The notes below the pieces were generated by a model. The model searched no databases. It was not told where the DNA came from and was given only the letters and a program-made list of their open reading frames with translations. From Pyxidicoccus xibeiensis (GTDB taxonomy: Bacteria > Myxococcota > Myxococcia > Myxococcales > Myxococcaceae), in assembly GCF_024198175.1 (NCBI RefSeq), contig NZ_JAJVKV010000006.1, forward strand, positions 248,001-312,000: a stretch of DNA of 64,000 nt, read 5' to 3'. Position numbers and translations under genes: made by a program. Positions 33,877 through 43,395 of the stretch are shown piece by piece. The first letter of the stretch is position 1. Every line of letters begins with the position of its first letter.

Positions 33877-33894
33877 GGCTTCGACGTCGAAGCC
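33877..33894. terminator. 18-bp perfect palindrome between convergent genes
   Basis: GGCTTCGACGTCGAAGCC lies 8 bases after the kinase-like gene stop and 60 bases from the cheA-like stop. It folds as a 7-bp stem with an ACGT loop in either RNA. No T-run follows, so it could equally be a protein-binding site. Confidence 0.4.
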
Positions 33895-33953
33895 CGTGAC
33901 GCCCGCGCCCGGCGCCGCGCCTCACACCGGGGCGCGGCCGCGGCTGCGTGGCG

Positions 33954-36500
33954 TCAGGACGCGGGGAGCAGCTGGCGGACGAGCTCCAGCAGCTTGCCGC
34001 GCTCCACCTCGCGCTTGACGAGGTAGCCGTCCGCACCGGCCTCCAGGCCCGCGGCGCGGTCCTCGGGGCTGTCCAGCGAGGTGACGAGGATGATGGGCGT
34101 GCGGTGCAGCGCCGGGTGCGACTTGATGCGCCGGGCCAGCCCCACTCCGTCCAGCCGGGGCATCTGCCAGTCGCTCACCACCAGCTGGCAGGGCGTGCGC
34201 TCCAGCACGCCCCAGGCCTCCTCACCGTCCGCCGCCGTCACCACCGGGTAGCCGGCAATCTCCAGCAGCGACTTCATGGCGAAGCGCGTGGTGAGCGCGT
34301 CGTCGCACACCAGGATGCGGGGCCGCGTGCTCTGCGTGGACGTGGAGCGCGTCTCCGGCCGCGCCGCGCGCACCAGCTCCGTCGCGTTGAGCACCGGCAC
34401 CACGCGCCCGTCGTCCAGCACCGCCGCGCCCGCCAGGTGCCGCACGCCCTGCACGTGCCGGCCCAGGGAGCGGACGACGATTTCCTGCTGTCCCACCACC
34501 TCGTCGATGGCGAACAGCACCCGGTCTTCACCCACGGACAGCAGCGCCGCCGTCTGCAGCTTCCCCGAGTCCAGCGCCATCGGCAGCCGTGGCAGGCCGA
34601 TGGACTCCGCGAGCGGCAGGAATGTGAGCTGCTCGCCGTCCACCCGCGCCACCACCCGGCCCGCCACCGTGCCCACGTCCGCGGGCGTCAGCCGCAGCAC
34701 CCGCTTCACGCAGTCGGAGGGAATGGCGGACACCGTCGTGCCCGTGCGCACCAGCAGGCCCAGCGCCGCGGCCAGCGTCAGCGGCAGGTCCACCGTGAAG
34801 CGCGTGCCCCGCCCCGCCGTGAAGTCCACGTCCACCGAGCCCTGCAGCCGCTGCGCGGTGGCCTGCACCACGTCCAGCCCCACGCCGCGCCCGGAGGTCG
34901 CCGTCACCTGCTCGCGCGTGGAGAAGCCGGGCTGGAAGACCAGCCGCGCCGCCTGTGCGTCCGACAGCTTCGCGGCCGCCTCGGCCGTCAGGAGCCCGCG
35001 CCGCACCGCCGTGGAGCGCACCCGCTCCGGCGACAGGCCCGCGCCGTCGTCCTCCACCACCACCGCCATGCGCGTGCCGCGGGGCTCCACCCGCACCGAC
35101 AGCCGGCCCACCTCCGACTTGCCCACCGCGCGCCGCTCCGCCGTGGACTCGAGCCCGTGGTCGATGGCGTTGCGCACCAGGTGCAGCAGCGGGTCCTTCA
35201 GCGCGTCGAGGATGCGCCGGTCCAACCGCACGTCCCCGCCCACCAGGTCCAGCGACACGTCCTTGTTCAGCCGCGCGGACACCTCGCGCACGGTGCGCCG
35301 CAGCGGCTCCAGCACCTGCGACGCGGGCACCATGCGCAGGTCGCGCAGGTCGTCGCGCGCCACCTGGGCCACCAGCGAGAGCTGCTCGCCGTCGCGGTGC
35401 GAGTCGCGGGCCAGCCCTAGCAGCCGCTTCTGCAGCCCGCGCATCAGCCCCAGGCCCGCGCGCAGGGGCTCCAGCGCCGGCCCGCCGCCCGACATCGTCA
35501 GCTGCGACGAGGCGCGCTCCAGGTGGAGCAGCACCTCGTGCATCCCATCCATCATCGCCCGGTGCGCCTCGCCCCGGCGGGCCTGCTGCGCCCGGCCCGC
35601 CATCAGCAACTCCACCTGCAGGGCCAGCGACTCCAGCGTCTTCACCGACACGCGCACCGTGCGGTCCGCCGTGCCGCGCGACTCCTGCAAGGAGGAAGGT
35701 GACGCATGCACGCCCGAGCCCTCCGCCGCCGCAGGGGCCGGCACGGTGCGCAGCGCCTCCACGGCGCGCTCCACCGCGCCCGCCCCGCCCGGCCCGCTCG
35801 CCTGCAGCGCGGCCCGCAGGTCCACCAGCGTGCCGGCCACGTCGGACGCGGCCATGCCCGCGGAGTCCCCGCCCGGCTCCATGCGCGTGAAGCCCAGCGC
35901 CGCCGCCTCCGCCAGCGAGGCCACCTTCGGCACTCCGGCCGCCTCCGCGGCGGCCTTCAGCGCCCGGGCCCGCTCCACGGCGGTGCGCACCACCGCCGAC
36001 CGGTCCGGCACGTCCGGCGAGCACAGCGCCCCCAGCGCCGCCTCGAGCGACTCCAGCGAGTCCATCCCCTTCGCCACCGTGCCGCCCTGGGCCCCGGCGG
36101 GCGCCGTCACCGCGCCCTCGCGCCCCAGCGACGCCAGCAGCGCGCCCAGCCCGTCCACCACGGGAGACTGGCCGGCATCGCCGCGCGCCATGGCGCCCTC
36201 GATGGCGGACAGGCCGCGCAGCATGGACTCCACCGCGTCGCGGGGAAGCCGGTCCTCCGGCTGGAAGTCGGCCAGGCCATCCTCGATGGCGTGCACCACC
36301 TGCTCGATGTCGTCCAGGCCGAGGCTCGCCGCCGAGCCCTTGACGCTGTGGACCAGCCGCCGCAACGACGGCAGCAGGTCCGGCTCCCGCGCCTGGGCCG
36401 GGCCCTCCAGCCCGAGCACCTTCGAACCGATGGCCTGGATCTGCTCACGCGTCTCCGCGGAGAACACCGGCCAGATGCTGCGCAAGAGCTGTGCGTCCAT
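33954..36500 (-). CDS. CheA-type histidine kinase with C-terminal receiver (CheA-REC)
   Basis: An 848-residue chemosensory kinase. The Hpt domain carries phospho-acceptor H51 in LVHSVKGSAASLG. A long low-complexity Ala-rich linker (100-270) takes the place of the usual P2. Dimerisation and ATPase parts follow with LVRNAIDHGLES (N box), DDGAGLSPE and GRGVGLDVV, then a CheW-like domain (about 600-700). The last 120 residues are a receiver (LVCDDALTTRFAMK, VVSDWQMPRLDG, LVTSLDSPEDRA). CheA-receiver fusions such as FrzE are known in Myxococcus. It is the last gene of the operon, five bases after cheW. Confidence 0.95.
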   Translation of the reverse strand: MDAQLLRSIWPVFSAETREQIQAIGSKVLGLEGPAQAREPDLLPSLRRLVHSVKGSAASLGLDDIEQVVHAIEDGLADFQPEDRLPRDAVESMLRGLSAIEGAMARGDAGQSPVVDGLGALLASLGREGAVTAPAGAQGGTVAKGMDSLESLEAALGALCSPDVPDRSAVVRTAVERARALKAAAEAAGVPKVASLAEAAALGFTRMEPGGDSAGMAASDVAGTLVDLRAALQASGPGGAGAVERAVEALRTVPAPAAAEGSGVHASPSSLQESRGTADRTVRVSVKTLESLALQVELLMAGRAQQARRGEAHRAMMDGMHEVLLHLERASSQLTMSGGGPALEPLRAGLGLMRGLQKRLLGLARDSHRDGEQLSLVAQVARDDLRDLRMVPASQVLEPLRRTVREVSARLNKDVSLDLVGGDVRLDRRILDALKDPLLHLVRNAIDHGLESTAERRAVGKSEVGRLSVRVEPRGTRMAVVVEDDGAGLSPERVRSTAVRRGLLTAEAAAKLSDAQAARLVFQPGFSTREQVTATSGRGVGLDVVQATAQRLQGSVDVDFTAGRGTRFTVDLPLTLAAALGLLVRTGTTVSAIPSDCVKRVLRLTPADVGTVAGRVVARVDGEQLTFLPLAESIGLPRLPMALDSGKLQTAALLSVGEDRVLFAIDEVVGQQEIVVRSLGRHVQGVRHLAGAAVLDDGRVVPVLNATELVRAARPETRSTSTQSTRPRILVCDDALTTRFAMKSLLEIAGYPVVTAADGEEAWGVLERTPCQLVVSDWQMPRLDGVGLARRIKSHPALHRTPIILVTSLDSPEDRAAGLEAGADGYLVKREVERGKLLELVRQLLPAS

Positions 36501-36505
36501 GGCCC

Positions 36506-37090
36506 CTATTCCTGCTCCTGCCGCGCGGCGGAGGGTCCCCCGAGCTGCTCCAGGTCCAGCACCGTCATCCGGTCCTGCGTGAGGAACAGGAAGGGCCCCG
36601 GCGGCGGCTGCGACAGGTCGCCCTTCGGCAGCTCCTTGCGCCCCTCGACGTTCTCCGCCGCCAGCCCGAAGCTCTCCTCCCCCACTTCCACGACGACGAC
36701 CTTCCCCAGGTCCGACATGCCGCCGCCCTCCAGCCCCAGCAGCTGCCGCAGGTCCAGCACGGGGACGATGCGCGAGCGGCTCAGCAGCGCGCCCATGACG
36801 TGCCTCGGCGCCCCCGGCAGGGACGCGAGGCCCCGCGCCTCGAGCACGTGGTCCACGTGCTCGATTCGCACCGCGTAGCGCTCGCCACCCACCTGGAAGG
36901 CCAGCACCGACAGCATCTCCTGGTGCTCCTCGTGGCGGGACTCGGCCAGCGCCCGCGCGCGCGCGCCCAGCACCTCGCGCCGCCGCTCCGCGCTCACCGC
37001 CTGCGTGCCCTCCAGCAGCGCGTGCGCGTCGTCGAGCTGCCGCCGCAGCGAGGCGTAGTCGATGTCCACCTTCGAGTCGTCGCTGGCCAT
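36506..37090 (-). CDS. CheW-like coupling protein
   Basis: A 194-residue protein with a helical N-terminal extension (1-60, RRQLDDAHALLEGTQAV) before a CheW domain (LAFQVGGERYAVRIEHVDHVLE, IVPVLDLRQLLGLE). It should connect the receptor and the CheA-REC kinase encoded on either side. The extension is longer than in classical CheW (about 160 residues). The gene lies between the cheY and cheA genes, five bases from each. Confidence 0.9.
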   Translation of the reverse strand: MASDDSKVDIDYASLRRQLDDAHALLEGTQAVSAERRREVLGARARALAESRHEEHQEMLSVLAFQVGGERYAVRIEHVDHVLEARGLASLPGAPRHVMGALLSRSRIVPVLDLRQLLGLEGGGMSDLGKVVVVEVGEESFGLAAENVEGRKELPKGDLSQPPPGPFLFLTQDRMTVLDLEQLGGPSAARQEQE

Positions 37091-37094
37091 GGGC

Positions 37095-37505
37095 TCAGTA
37101 CCGGGTGGCGGGCAGCTTCAGGATGTCCCGCACCTTCGAGCGCAGGTCATCCACGGACACCGGCTTGTTGAGGAAGGCGCTGGCACCCACCAGCTTGCCC
37201 TTCTGCCGGCTCGCATCGTCCTTCAGGGAGGTGAGCATCATGAAGGGCGTGTGATGCAGGTTGGGGTCCGCCCGCACCGCCGCGCACAGCGCGAACCCGT
37301 CCATCTCCGGCATCTGCACGTCGGAGATGATGAGGTCCGGCTTCAAGTCCCGGGCCTTGGTGAGGCCCAGGGCGCCGTTGGGCGCGTCGAAGAACTCCAG
37401 CCCCCACCCCATCAGGTACACCTGGAGGAGGTTGGTGATGGTCTTCGTGTCTTCGACGATGAGCACCTTCATGGCCCGTCGTGCTCCCGCCACCGTTGCG
37501 TTCAT
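37095..37505 (-). CDS. CheY-like single-domain response regulator
   Basis: A receiver domain with nothing attached. MKVLIVEDTKTITNLLQVYL holds the acidic pair, LIISDVQMPEMDGFAL the phospho-Asp, MLTSLKDD the Thr/Ser, and FLNKPVSVDDL the Lys. ATG 37505 overlaps the receptor stop (ATGA) and gives 136 residues; ATG 37472, giving MKVLIVED, is an alternative start. It is the probable output or phosphate sink of this chemosensory system. Confidence 0.92.
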   Translation of the reverse strand: MNATVAGARRAMKVLIVEDTKTITNLLQVYLMGWGLEFFDAPNGALGLTKARDLKPDLIISDVQMPEMDGFALCAAVRADPNLHHTPFMMLTSLKDDASRQKGKLVGASAFLNKPVSVDDLRSKVRDILKLPATRY

Positions 37506-39115
37506 AGCTGGTACCTACCCACCAGGTCCGAGAACCGCTTCGAAAGAGACGTCAGGTTTCCGGCCACCGATTCGATGCGCCGGGTCTGCTCCACGGAGTC
37601 TCCCATGGCGGAGGTCAGCTCGCCCATGGCCGCGGCAATCTGCTCCACGCCAATCGTCTGCTGACGGGTGTTGCCGGCAATCTGCCGTGCCGCACCGGAC
37701 GACTCGCGGATGACCTCCGACAGCCCGAGGATGGTGTTGCCCGCGCCGCGCGCCAGCTCCATGGCGGACTGCGCCCGGCGGCTGCCCTCCTCGGTGGCGG
37801 CGACGGCCGCCTTGGTGCCCTTCTGCACCTCGTTGAGCAGGCCGCGCACCTGGTCCGCGGCGATGCGCGACTGCTCCGCCAGCGTGCGCATCTCCGTGGC
37901 CACCACCGCGAAGCCCCGGCCGTGCTCGCCCGCCTTCGCCGCTTCGATGGAGGCGTTGAGCGCGAGCAGGTTGGACTGCTCGGCCACGTCCTTCACCGTG
38001 CTGATGATGTCGCCAATCTGCAGCGTGCGCTCGTTGAGGTCCGTAATCGACAGGGCAATGGCCTTCACCTGCTCGCCCAGCTTCTCCATGCCGGAGACGC
38101 TCTCCGCCACGACCTTCTGGCCTTCCGCGCTGAGCGACTCGGACTTCTGCGTCTGGGAGATGACCGAGTCCGCGTAGGCCGTGGCCTGCTTGGACGTCTG
38201 GGCAATCTCCGCCACCGTGGTGCTCGTCTCGTTGATGGCGGACGCCTGCTGGTGCGCCATGGCGGACTGCTGGGTGGACGTGGCCAGCACGCCCGTCGCC
38301 TCGCGCTCCATCTCCGCCGCCGCGCCGCGCAAATCCTGCAAGAGGTGCGCGAGCTCCTCGGCCATGGCCGCGAAGCTGCGGGCCACGTCGGCAATCTCGT
38401 CCCCGCCCCGGGTGTCGATCTCCTGGCGCAGGTTGCCCGCGGCGATGCCCGCCGCCGCGCGCGCCAGCCGCTCCAGCGGGACGATGAGCAGCCCCGACAT
38501 CAGCCAGGACGCCAGCAGGCAGCCCGCCAGGATGAGCACGCCCAGCACCGCGGTGAAGCGGGTGGTGCCGCTCAGCGCGTCGGCCAGCGCCTCCTCGTGG
38601 AGCGCCACCTGCACCGAGCCCAGCCGCTGGGGCGCGGCGCCCTGCGCGGTGGTGGTGGAGAAGATGGGCGTCGTCACCTCCACCACGCCCAGGCCATTGA
38701 GGCGGAGCCGGCGGTCGGTGATTTCGTCCCCCTCGGGCGCCACCTGGTCCTCACCGGCGAAGCGCTCCGCGGCGACCTCGGCCACCAGGTCGCCCTTCGC
38801 GTCGCGCACCAGCACGTAGGCCACGTCCGGCACGTGGCGCAGCACGCCGTGCGCCGCCGCCTGGAGCTTGCCCGGGTCTCCCCTCGCGGCCAGCATGGGC
38901 GTCAGCGTCTTCGCCAGCTCCGTGCTCACCGAGCGCGAGCGCCGCGACAGGTCCTCGCGCTGCGCGGCGCCCATCTGCAGCCAGAAGGCGAGGATGAGGA
39001 TGCCGGCCACCAGCGCGCCCGTCACACCGGTGACGGCGAGGATCTTGGTCCTCAGGCTGAGCCGTCCCACGGCGCCCTGCCCCGTCGGTGTCAGCTTGGT
39101 CCCCTTGACGTCCAC
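37502..39115 (-). CDS. methyl-accepting chemotaxis protein
   Basis: A 537-residue receptor. TM1 is at about 28-47 (GVTGALVAGILILAFWL). A periplasmic domain of about 135 residues looks like a PAS/Cache fold (DVAYVLVRDAKGDLVAEVA). TM2 is at about 190-210, followed by a HAMP and the signalling domain (EQSNLLALNASIEAAKAGEH). GTG 39115 is chosen because GGGAGG precedes it by four bases; GTG 39127 is the alternative. No C-terminal CheR-docking pentapeptide is visible (ends LVGRYQL). It is the dedicated receptor of this operon. Confidence 0.92.
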   Translation of the reverse strand: MDVKGTKLTPTGQGAVGRLSLRTKILAVTGVTGALVAGILILAFWLQMGAAQREDLSRRSRSVSTELAKTLTPMLAARGDPGKLQAAAHGVLRHVPDVAYVLVRDAKGDLVAEVAAERFAGEDQVAPEGDEITDRRLRLNGLGVVEVTTPIFSTTTAQGAAPQRLGSVQVALHEEALADALSGTTRFTAVLGVLILAGCLLASWLMSGLLIVPLERLARAAAGIAAGNLRQEIDTRGGDEIADVARSFAAMAEELAHLLQDLRGAAAEMEREATGVLATSTQQSAMAHQQASAINETSTTVAEIAQTSKQATAYADSVISQTQKSESLSAEGQKVVAESVSGMEKLGEQVKAIALSITDLNERTLQIGDIISTVKDVAEQSNLLALNASIEAAKAGEHGRGFAVVATEMRTLAEQSRIAADQVRGLLNEVQKGTKAAVAATEEGSRRAQSAMELARGAGNTILGLSEVIRESSGAARQIAGNTRQQTIGVEQIAAAMGELTSAMGDSVEQTRRIESVAGNLTSLSKRFSDLVGRYQL

Positions 39116-39150
39116 GTTGCCTCCCACCTACGCAAACTCACGCGCGCGGC

Positions 39151-40521
39151 TCAGCGCGCACCCTGCCATCCGGCCTGCGGCCTCGGCACCAGGGCCTGCC
39201 GCAGGCCACCAGCGGTCATCGCTTCCACCCCACGCAGGGGGTGTTCGTCATCCAGCCCGTCCAGCGCGCGCAGGGCGTTCTGCCGCGCCCGCTCCGCGTC
39301 CTCGCGACGGTCCATCCGGCCGTAGAGCGCCACCAGCGTGGCGTGCCCGAGCGCCAGCTGCGGCTCCAGGTACAGCGCCTTGCGCACCGCCTCCACCGCC
39401 CCGTTCAGGTCTCCCCGCCCCTCCGCCACCATGGCCAGCAGCAGGTACGCCTCCGGCACCAGCCCCTTCGCAGCCTCGCGCGCCAGCGCCTCCGCCTCCT
39501 CGAAGCGGCCCGAGCGGGCCGCCTCCAGCGCCCGCCGCAGCGACTCGGGCGTGGCCGGTGCGCGCTCCAGCAAGGACAGCGGCTCCGCGCGCGGAGGGGC
39601 CGGGGGCGCCACCACGACATTGGGCGCAGCCGGGGCCACGGGGGCGCTCCGGCGCGGCGGCGGCGCGGGGCGGGGGCGCTCCGGAGGGCGGGCGGCGGCC
39701 GGGGCCGCGGGCCGCGTCCACTCCGGATGCGGCAGGCGCAGCGCGACGCTGCCCTCGGCGTCCACCGTCTCCAGCCCCAGGCCGTTGGTGAGCGGCACCT
39801 CGGCGGGTGACACGAAGAGCAGCCCGCCCGGGGCGAGCGACGCGATGAAGCGCGCCAGCACCTCGCGCACCACCTCCTGCGGGAAGTAGATGAGGACGTT
39901 GCGGCAGAAGATGGCGGCCAGGCCCCCGGCGGGCGGCGGGTCCATCACCAGGTTGTGCCGCCGGAAGTCCACGGTGCGCCGCACCTGCGGCACCACGGAG
40001 AGCTGGTCCCCGCGCGCGGCGAGGAAGCGCTTCTCCAGCTCCGGCTCGATGCGGCGCATGGACCAGGGGCCGTAGGCGCCGTCACGCGCCCGCTGGAGCG
40101 CCCGGCCGGACACGTCCGTGGCCAGCACACGGAAGCGCCCCTCGGGCACGCCCGCCGCCAGCAGTGCCATGGAGATGCTGTAGGGCTCCTCGCCGCTGGC
40201 GCAGCCCGCGCTCCAGACGTGGAAGAAGGGCCCCTCGTGCGCCGTGGCCAGCCGCGCCAGCGTGCGCAGGTGCTCCGGGTGGCGGAAGAAGTACGTCTCG
40301 CCGATGACGGCGTGGTCGATGAAGCCCTCCACCGCCGTGGACTCGCGCAGCAGCAGCTGGCGCAGGAACACGGCCGGCTCCAGTCCCTGCTCCTCGGCGG
40401 CCCGGGCCAGCGCCGTCTCCAGCGAGCGCCGCAGGCTGTGCGCGAGCGTCAGGCCACAGGCGGCACGGAGCACTTCCTCGACGCGGACGAGCGTCGCATC
40501 GTCGAGCACCGCCTCACTCAC
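39151..40521 (-). CDS. CheR-type methyltransferase with C-terminal TPR region
   Basis: A 456-residue protein that would methylate receptor glutamates with SAM. The N-terminal helices lead to VIGETYFFRHPEHL, HVWSAGCASGEEPYSISM (SAM site) and IFCRNVLIYFPQEVV. After a Pro-rich linker (about 265-310) come tetratricopeptide-like helices (SGRFEEAEALAREAAKG, DLNGAVEAVRKALYLEPQL). FrzF of Myxococcus has the same CheR-TPR layout. GTG 40521 overlaps the cheW stop and has GGAGG upstream. No CheB methylesterase gene is present in the operon. Confidence 0.92.
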   Translation of the reverse strand: MSEAVLDDATLVRVEEVLRAACGLTLAHSLRRSLETALARAAEEQGLEPAVFLRQLLLRESTAVEGFIDHAVIGETYFFRHPEHLRTLARLATAHEGPFFHVWSAGCASGEEPYSISMALLAAGVPEGRFRVLATDVSGRALQRARDGAYGPWSMRRIEPELEKRFLAARGDQLSVVPQVRRTVDFRRHNLVMDPPPAGGLAAIFCRNVLIYFPQEVVREVLARFIASLAPGGLLFVSPAEVPLTNGLGLETVDAEGSVALRLPHPEWTRPAAPAAARPPERPRPAPPPRRSAPVAPAAPNVVVAPPAPPRAEPLSLLERAPATPESLRRALEAARSGRFEEAEALAREAAKGLVPEAYLLLAMVAEGRGDLNGAVEAVRKALYLEPQLALGHATLVALYGRMDRREDAERARQNALRALDGLDDEHPLRGVEAMTAGGLRQALVPRPQAGWQGAR

Positions 40522-41081
40522 GACCCCTCCGGCCCCACCAGCACCGCCGAGGTCCGCAGCAACGGACGCACGCCCTCGGGCGTGCGGCACAGCCCCGCCA
40601 TCAGCCCCGACGCGTCCCAGGGCAGCGGCTCCGAGCCGTCGGGCGTGCCATCCACCAGCACCGGCGTCTCCACCAGGTCGCGCACGCGGTCCACCAGTAC
40701 GGCCACCGTGCGGGCGCCCTTGCAGATGACCAGGTGCGCGTCCATGTCCGGCACGCGCTTGACGCCCAGCAGCACCGCCAGGTCCACCACCACCGCCGGG
40801 CTGCCCCGGTAGATGAAGGTCCCCGCCACGTGCGGCGGCGCGCCCTGCAGCGGCTCCAGCTCCACCAGCCGCACCACCTCCTGCACCGTGTCCGCCGCCA
40901 GCAGCGCGCTGGTGCCCGCCGCGTCCAGCGTGAGGTACATGCCCGGCAGGCGCAGCTCGCCCGCCAGCGACGCCAGCTCACGACGCAGGCGGACCTGCTC
41001 GGCCTCGAGCTCGCTCAGCCGCTCCTGCACGGAGACACGCCGCTGGGGAGCGTTCACGGAATTGTTGGGGGTGTCGGACAT
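40518..41081 (-). CDS. CheW-like coupling protein (first gene of the chemosensory operon)
   Basis: A 187-residue CheW-like protein: a coiled-coil head (VQERLSELEAEQVRLRREL), then YLTLDAAGTSALLAADTVQEVVR and FIYRGSPAVVVDLAVLLG. It differs from the second CheW of the operon and may serve a different contact in the array. ATG 41081 is used; the frame is open to 41174, but the added part has no homology. The promoter should lie in the 249-base divergent gap 41082-41330, in which I see no clear -10/-35 pair and no other feature. Confidence 0.88.
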   Translation of the reverse strand: MSDTPNNSVNAPQRRVSVQERLSELEAEQVRLRRELASLAGELRLPGMYLTLDAAGTSALLAADTVQEVVRLVELEPLQGAPPHVAGTFIYRGSPAVVVDLAVLLGVKRVPDMDAHLVICKGARTVAVLVDRVRDLVETPVLVDGTPDGSEPLPWDASGLMAGLCRTPEGVRPLLRTSAVLVGPEGS

Positions 41082-41330
41082 CGGCGCGGCCCCGCCTGCT
41101 TCGGTCCTGAAGCGCGGGACACCACACGCTAGTCCGGCGGGCGAAGAAGCGTCAAAGGCGGCCCGCCCCTTCATCCGCCCACACCGCCCTCCCGCGTAGC
41201 GCCGGCAACGGAAGCAACCAGACGTGCTGGATCAAACAGCCCATGGGTGCGTCGTGACGGGAATTTGTGGTTTGATGCCGAGTCGCCACACTCCGGGAGA
41301 ATCCATGTTGCTTGCTGTCAGGGGCTACGA

Positions 41331-43364
41331 ATGATCAACGGCGACCCGTCGAACCCCGAGGCATCCGCTGCTGGAACCGGCGCTGATCCACTCATCGGAC
41401 GGACCCTGAACGGCCGCTTCAGCATCCTGGAGCCGCTCGGCGTCGGAGGCATGGGCAAGGTGTACCGCGCCCTGCAGGCCCCGCTGGAGCGCATGGTGGC
41501 GCTGAAGGTGCTCAACCCCACCTTCCAGAGCAGCAAGGACCCGGGCTTCCAGAAGCGCTTCCTGCGCGAGGCGTCGCTGACGTCCAAGCTGCGCCACCCG
41601 AACACCGTCACCGTCATCGACTACGGGCAGACGGACGACGGCATCTACTACATCGCCATGGAGTACCTGGAGGGCCGCACGCTGGCCCAGGTGCTCGGGC
41701 AGGTGGGGCCGCTGGCCTGGGCGCGCTCGGTCTCCATCGCCCAGCAGATCTGCCGCTCGCTGCGCGAGGCGCACAGCCTGGGCATCGTCCACCGCGACCT
41801 GAAGCCGGCCAACATCATGCTCCTCAACGAGCAGGATCAGGACCTGGTGAAGGTGCTGGACTTCGGCCTGGTGAAGTCCGTGGCCGCGCCCCAGGAGGGG
41901 CAGATCTCCCCGGAGATCACCCAGAACGGCACGTTCCTCGGCTCGCCGCAGTACATGGCGCCCGAGCAGGCGCGCAACGTCACCGACGCGCGCAGCGACG
42001 TGTACTCGCTGGGCATCGTCATGTTCCAGATGCTGATGGGGCGCCCGCCGTTCATCGCCCGGGACCACATCGAGCTCATCTTCGCCCACTACAAGGAAGC
42101 CCCGCCCACCTTCCAGCAGGTGCGTCCGGACATCGCGGTGCCGCCGGAAATCGAGGCAGTGGTGCGCCGCTGCCTGGAGAAGGACCCGGCCCGGCGCTTC
42201 CAGACGATGGACGAGGTGCTGGACGGCCTGCGCGAGGCCAGCATGTCCGCGGGCGGCAACAGCGGCATCTTCAAGCGGCCCGGCGGCGCGACGACGACGG
42301 GGCCCTACCCCTCGCCGGCGCTCTTCGCCAGCTCGGGCCACAGCAACGAGTCCGCCGGTGACACGCTGGCGGTGGACATCAGCGTGGAGGTCCCCAAGGA
42401 CGTCAAGCGCGCCCGGCAGCGCACGCTGCTGACGGGTGGGCTGGGTGGCCTCGTCGTCGCGGGCCTCATCGCCGGCGGCGCGGTGGTCTTCATGATGAAG
42501 GGCAAGGGCGAGGAGGCGCCGAAGCAGGAGGCGGCGCCCCAGGCCCCCGTCGCGGCCGCGCCCGCGGCGCCCGTGGAGCCCGCGGCGGCCCCCAGCAACC
42601 AGAAGGTGCGCTTCAAGCTGATGAGCCAGCCGAGCGGCGCGCGCGTCTTCTACCGGGGCAAGGAGCGAGGCACCACGCCCTTCACCCTGGAGATTCCCCC
42701 GGGCCAGGACGGCTCCGTCACGGTGGAGCTGACCTTCGCGATGGAGGGCTACCAGATGGAGACCGTCGTCGCGGGCGGCTCCGGCGAGGTGGTGCTCTCC
42801 CAGAAGCTGCAGAAGCGCCGGGGTGGCGGCGGTGGCCGCAACATCGAAGTCGCATCGGCGGCCACGGACGAGGTGGACGCCGCCGAGCCGGTGGCCACGC
42901 CCGGCGGCATGTCCGCGCCGGTGCTGCTGGCGCCCACGCAGGCCCCGGCGCCCGAGCCGGCCACGGCGGGCGCGGTGGGCGCCGCCGCGGCGACTCCGGC
43001 CAAGGGTGTGTCCGGCGGCCTGGCGGTGCCGGTGCTGCCCACCGCGGCGCTGGCGTCCGCGCGCGGCGACGTGCTGCCCTACAACGAGGACATGCCGCGC
43101 CCGGAGATGCTCGACCAGACCAAGGACATCATCTACACGCGCGAGGCCATGGCCTCGAAGTCCGAGGGTGTGATGCTCGTCAAGTGCGTCATCACCTCCA
43201 AGGGCCGCGTGGAGCGCTGCCGCGTCATCAAGTCGGTGGCGCACATGGAGAAGGCCGTGCTGGACGCGCTGCAGTCGCGCACCTACAAGCCCATCATGTA
43301 CCAGGGCCACCCGGTCAACGTGGACTACACCTTCAGCATGCGGCTGGTGGCTCCGCGGCGCTGA
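41331..43364 (+). CDS. Ser/Thr protein kinase with PEGA and TonB-like C-terminal domains
   Basis: A 677-residue protein. The kinase domain (about 30-290) is complete: LGVGGMGKVYRA, catalytic Lys in MVALKVL (K59), IVHRDLKPANIML, DFGLVKS and GSPQYMAPEQ. One membrane segment follows (about 365-388, GLVVAGLIAGGAVVFMM). The outer part has a PEGA domain (KLMSQPSGARVFYRGKERG), a Pro/Ala linker and a TonB-like C-terminal domain (VMLVKCVITSKGRVERCRVI, DALQSRTYKPIMYQG). So a cytoplasmic kinase is joined to a periplasmic arm of the energy-transducer type. ATG 41331 follows AGGGG. Confidence 0.92.
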   Translation: MINGDPSNPEASAAGTGADPLIGRTLNGRFSILEPLGVGGMGKVYRALQAPLERMVALKVLNPTFQSSKDPGFQKRFLREASLTSKLRHPNTVTVIDYGQTDDGIYYIAMEYLEGRTLAQVLGQVGPLAWARSVSIAQQICRSLREAHSLGIVHRDLKPANIMLLNEQDQDLVKVLDFGLVKSVAAPQEGQISPEITQNGTFLGSPQYMAPEQARNVTDARSDVYSLGIVMFQMLMGRPPFIARDHIELIFAHYKEAPPTFQQVRPDIAVPPEIEAVVRRCLEKDPARRFQTMDEVLDGLREASMSAGGNSGIFKRPGGATTTGPYPSPALFASSGHSNESAGDTLAVDISVEVPKDVKRARQRTLLTGGLGGLVVAGLIAGGAVVFMMKGKGEEAPKQEAAPQAPVAAAPAAPVEPAAAPSNQKVRFKLMSQPSGARVFYRGKERGTTPFTLEIPPGQDGSVTVELTFAMEGYQMETVVAGGSGEVVLSQKLQKRRGGGGGRNIEVASAATDEVDAAEPVATPGGMSAPVLLAPTQAPAPEPATAGAVGAAAATPAKGVSGGLAVPVLPTAALASARGDVLPYNEDMPRPEMLDQTKDIIYTREAMASKSEGVMLVKCVITSKGRVERCRVIKSVAHMEKAVLDALQSRTYKPIMYQGHPVNVDYTFSMRLVAPRR

Positions 43365-43395
43365 GGCAGGACGCAGCCTCCCGCCGGGCCCGGCG

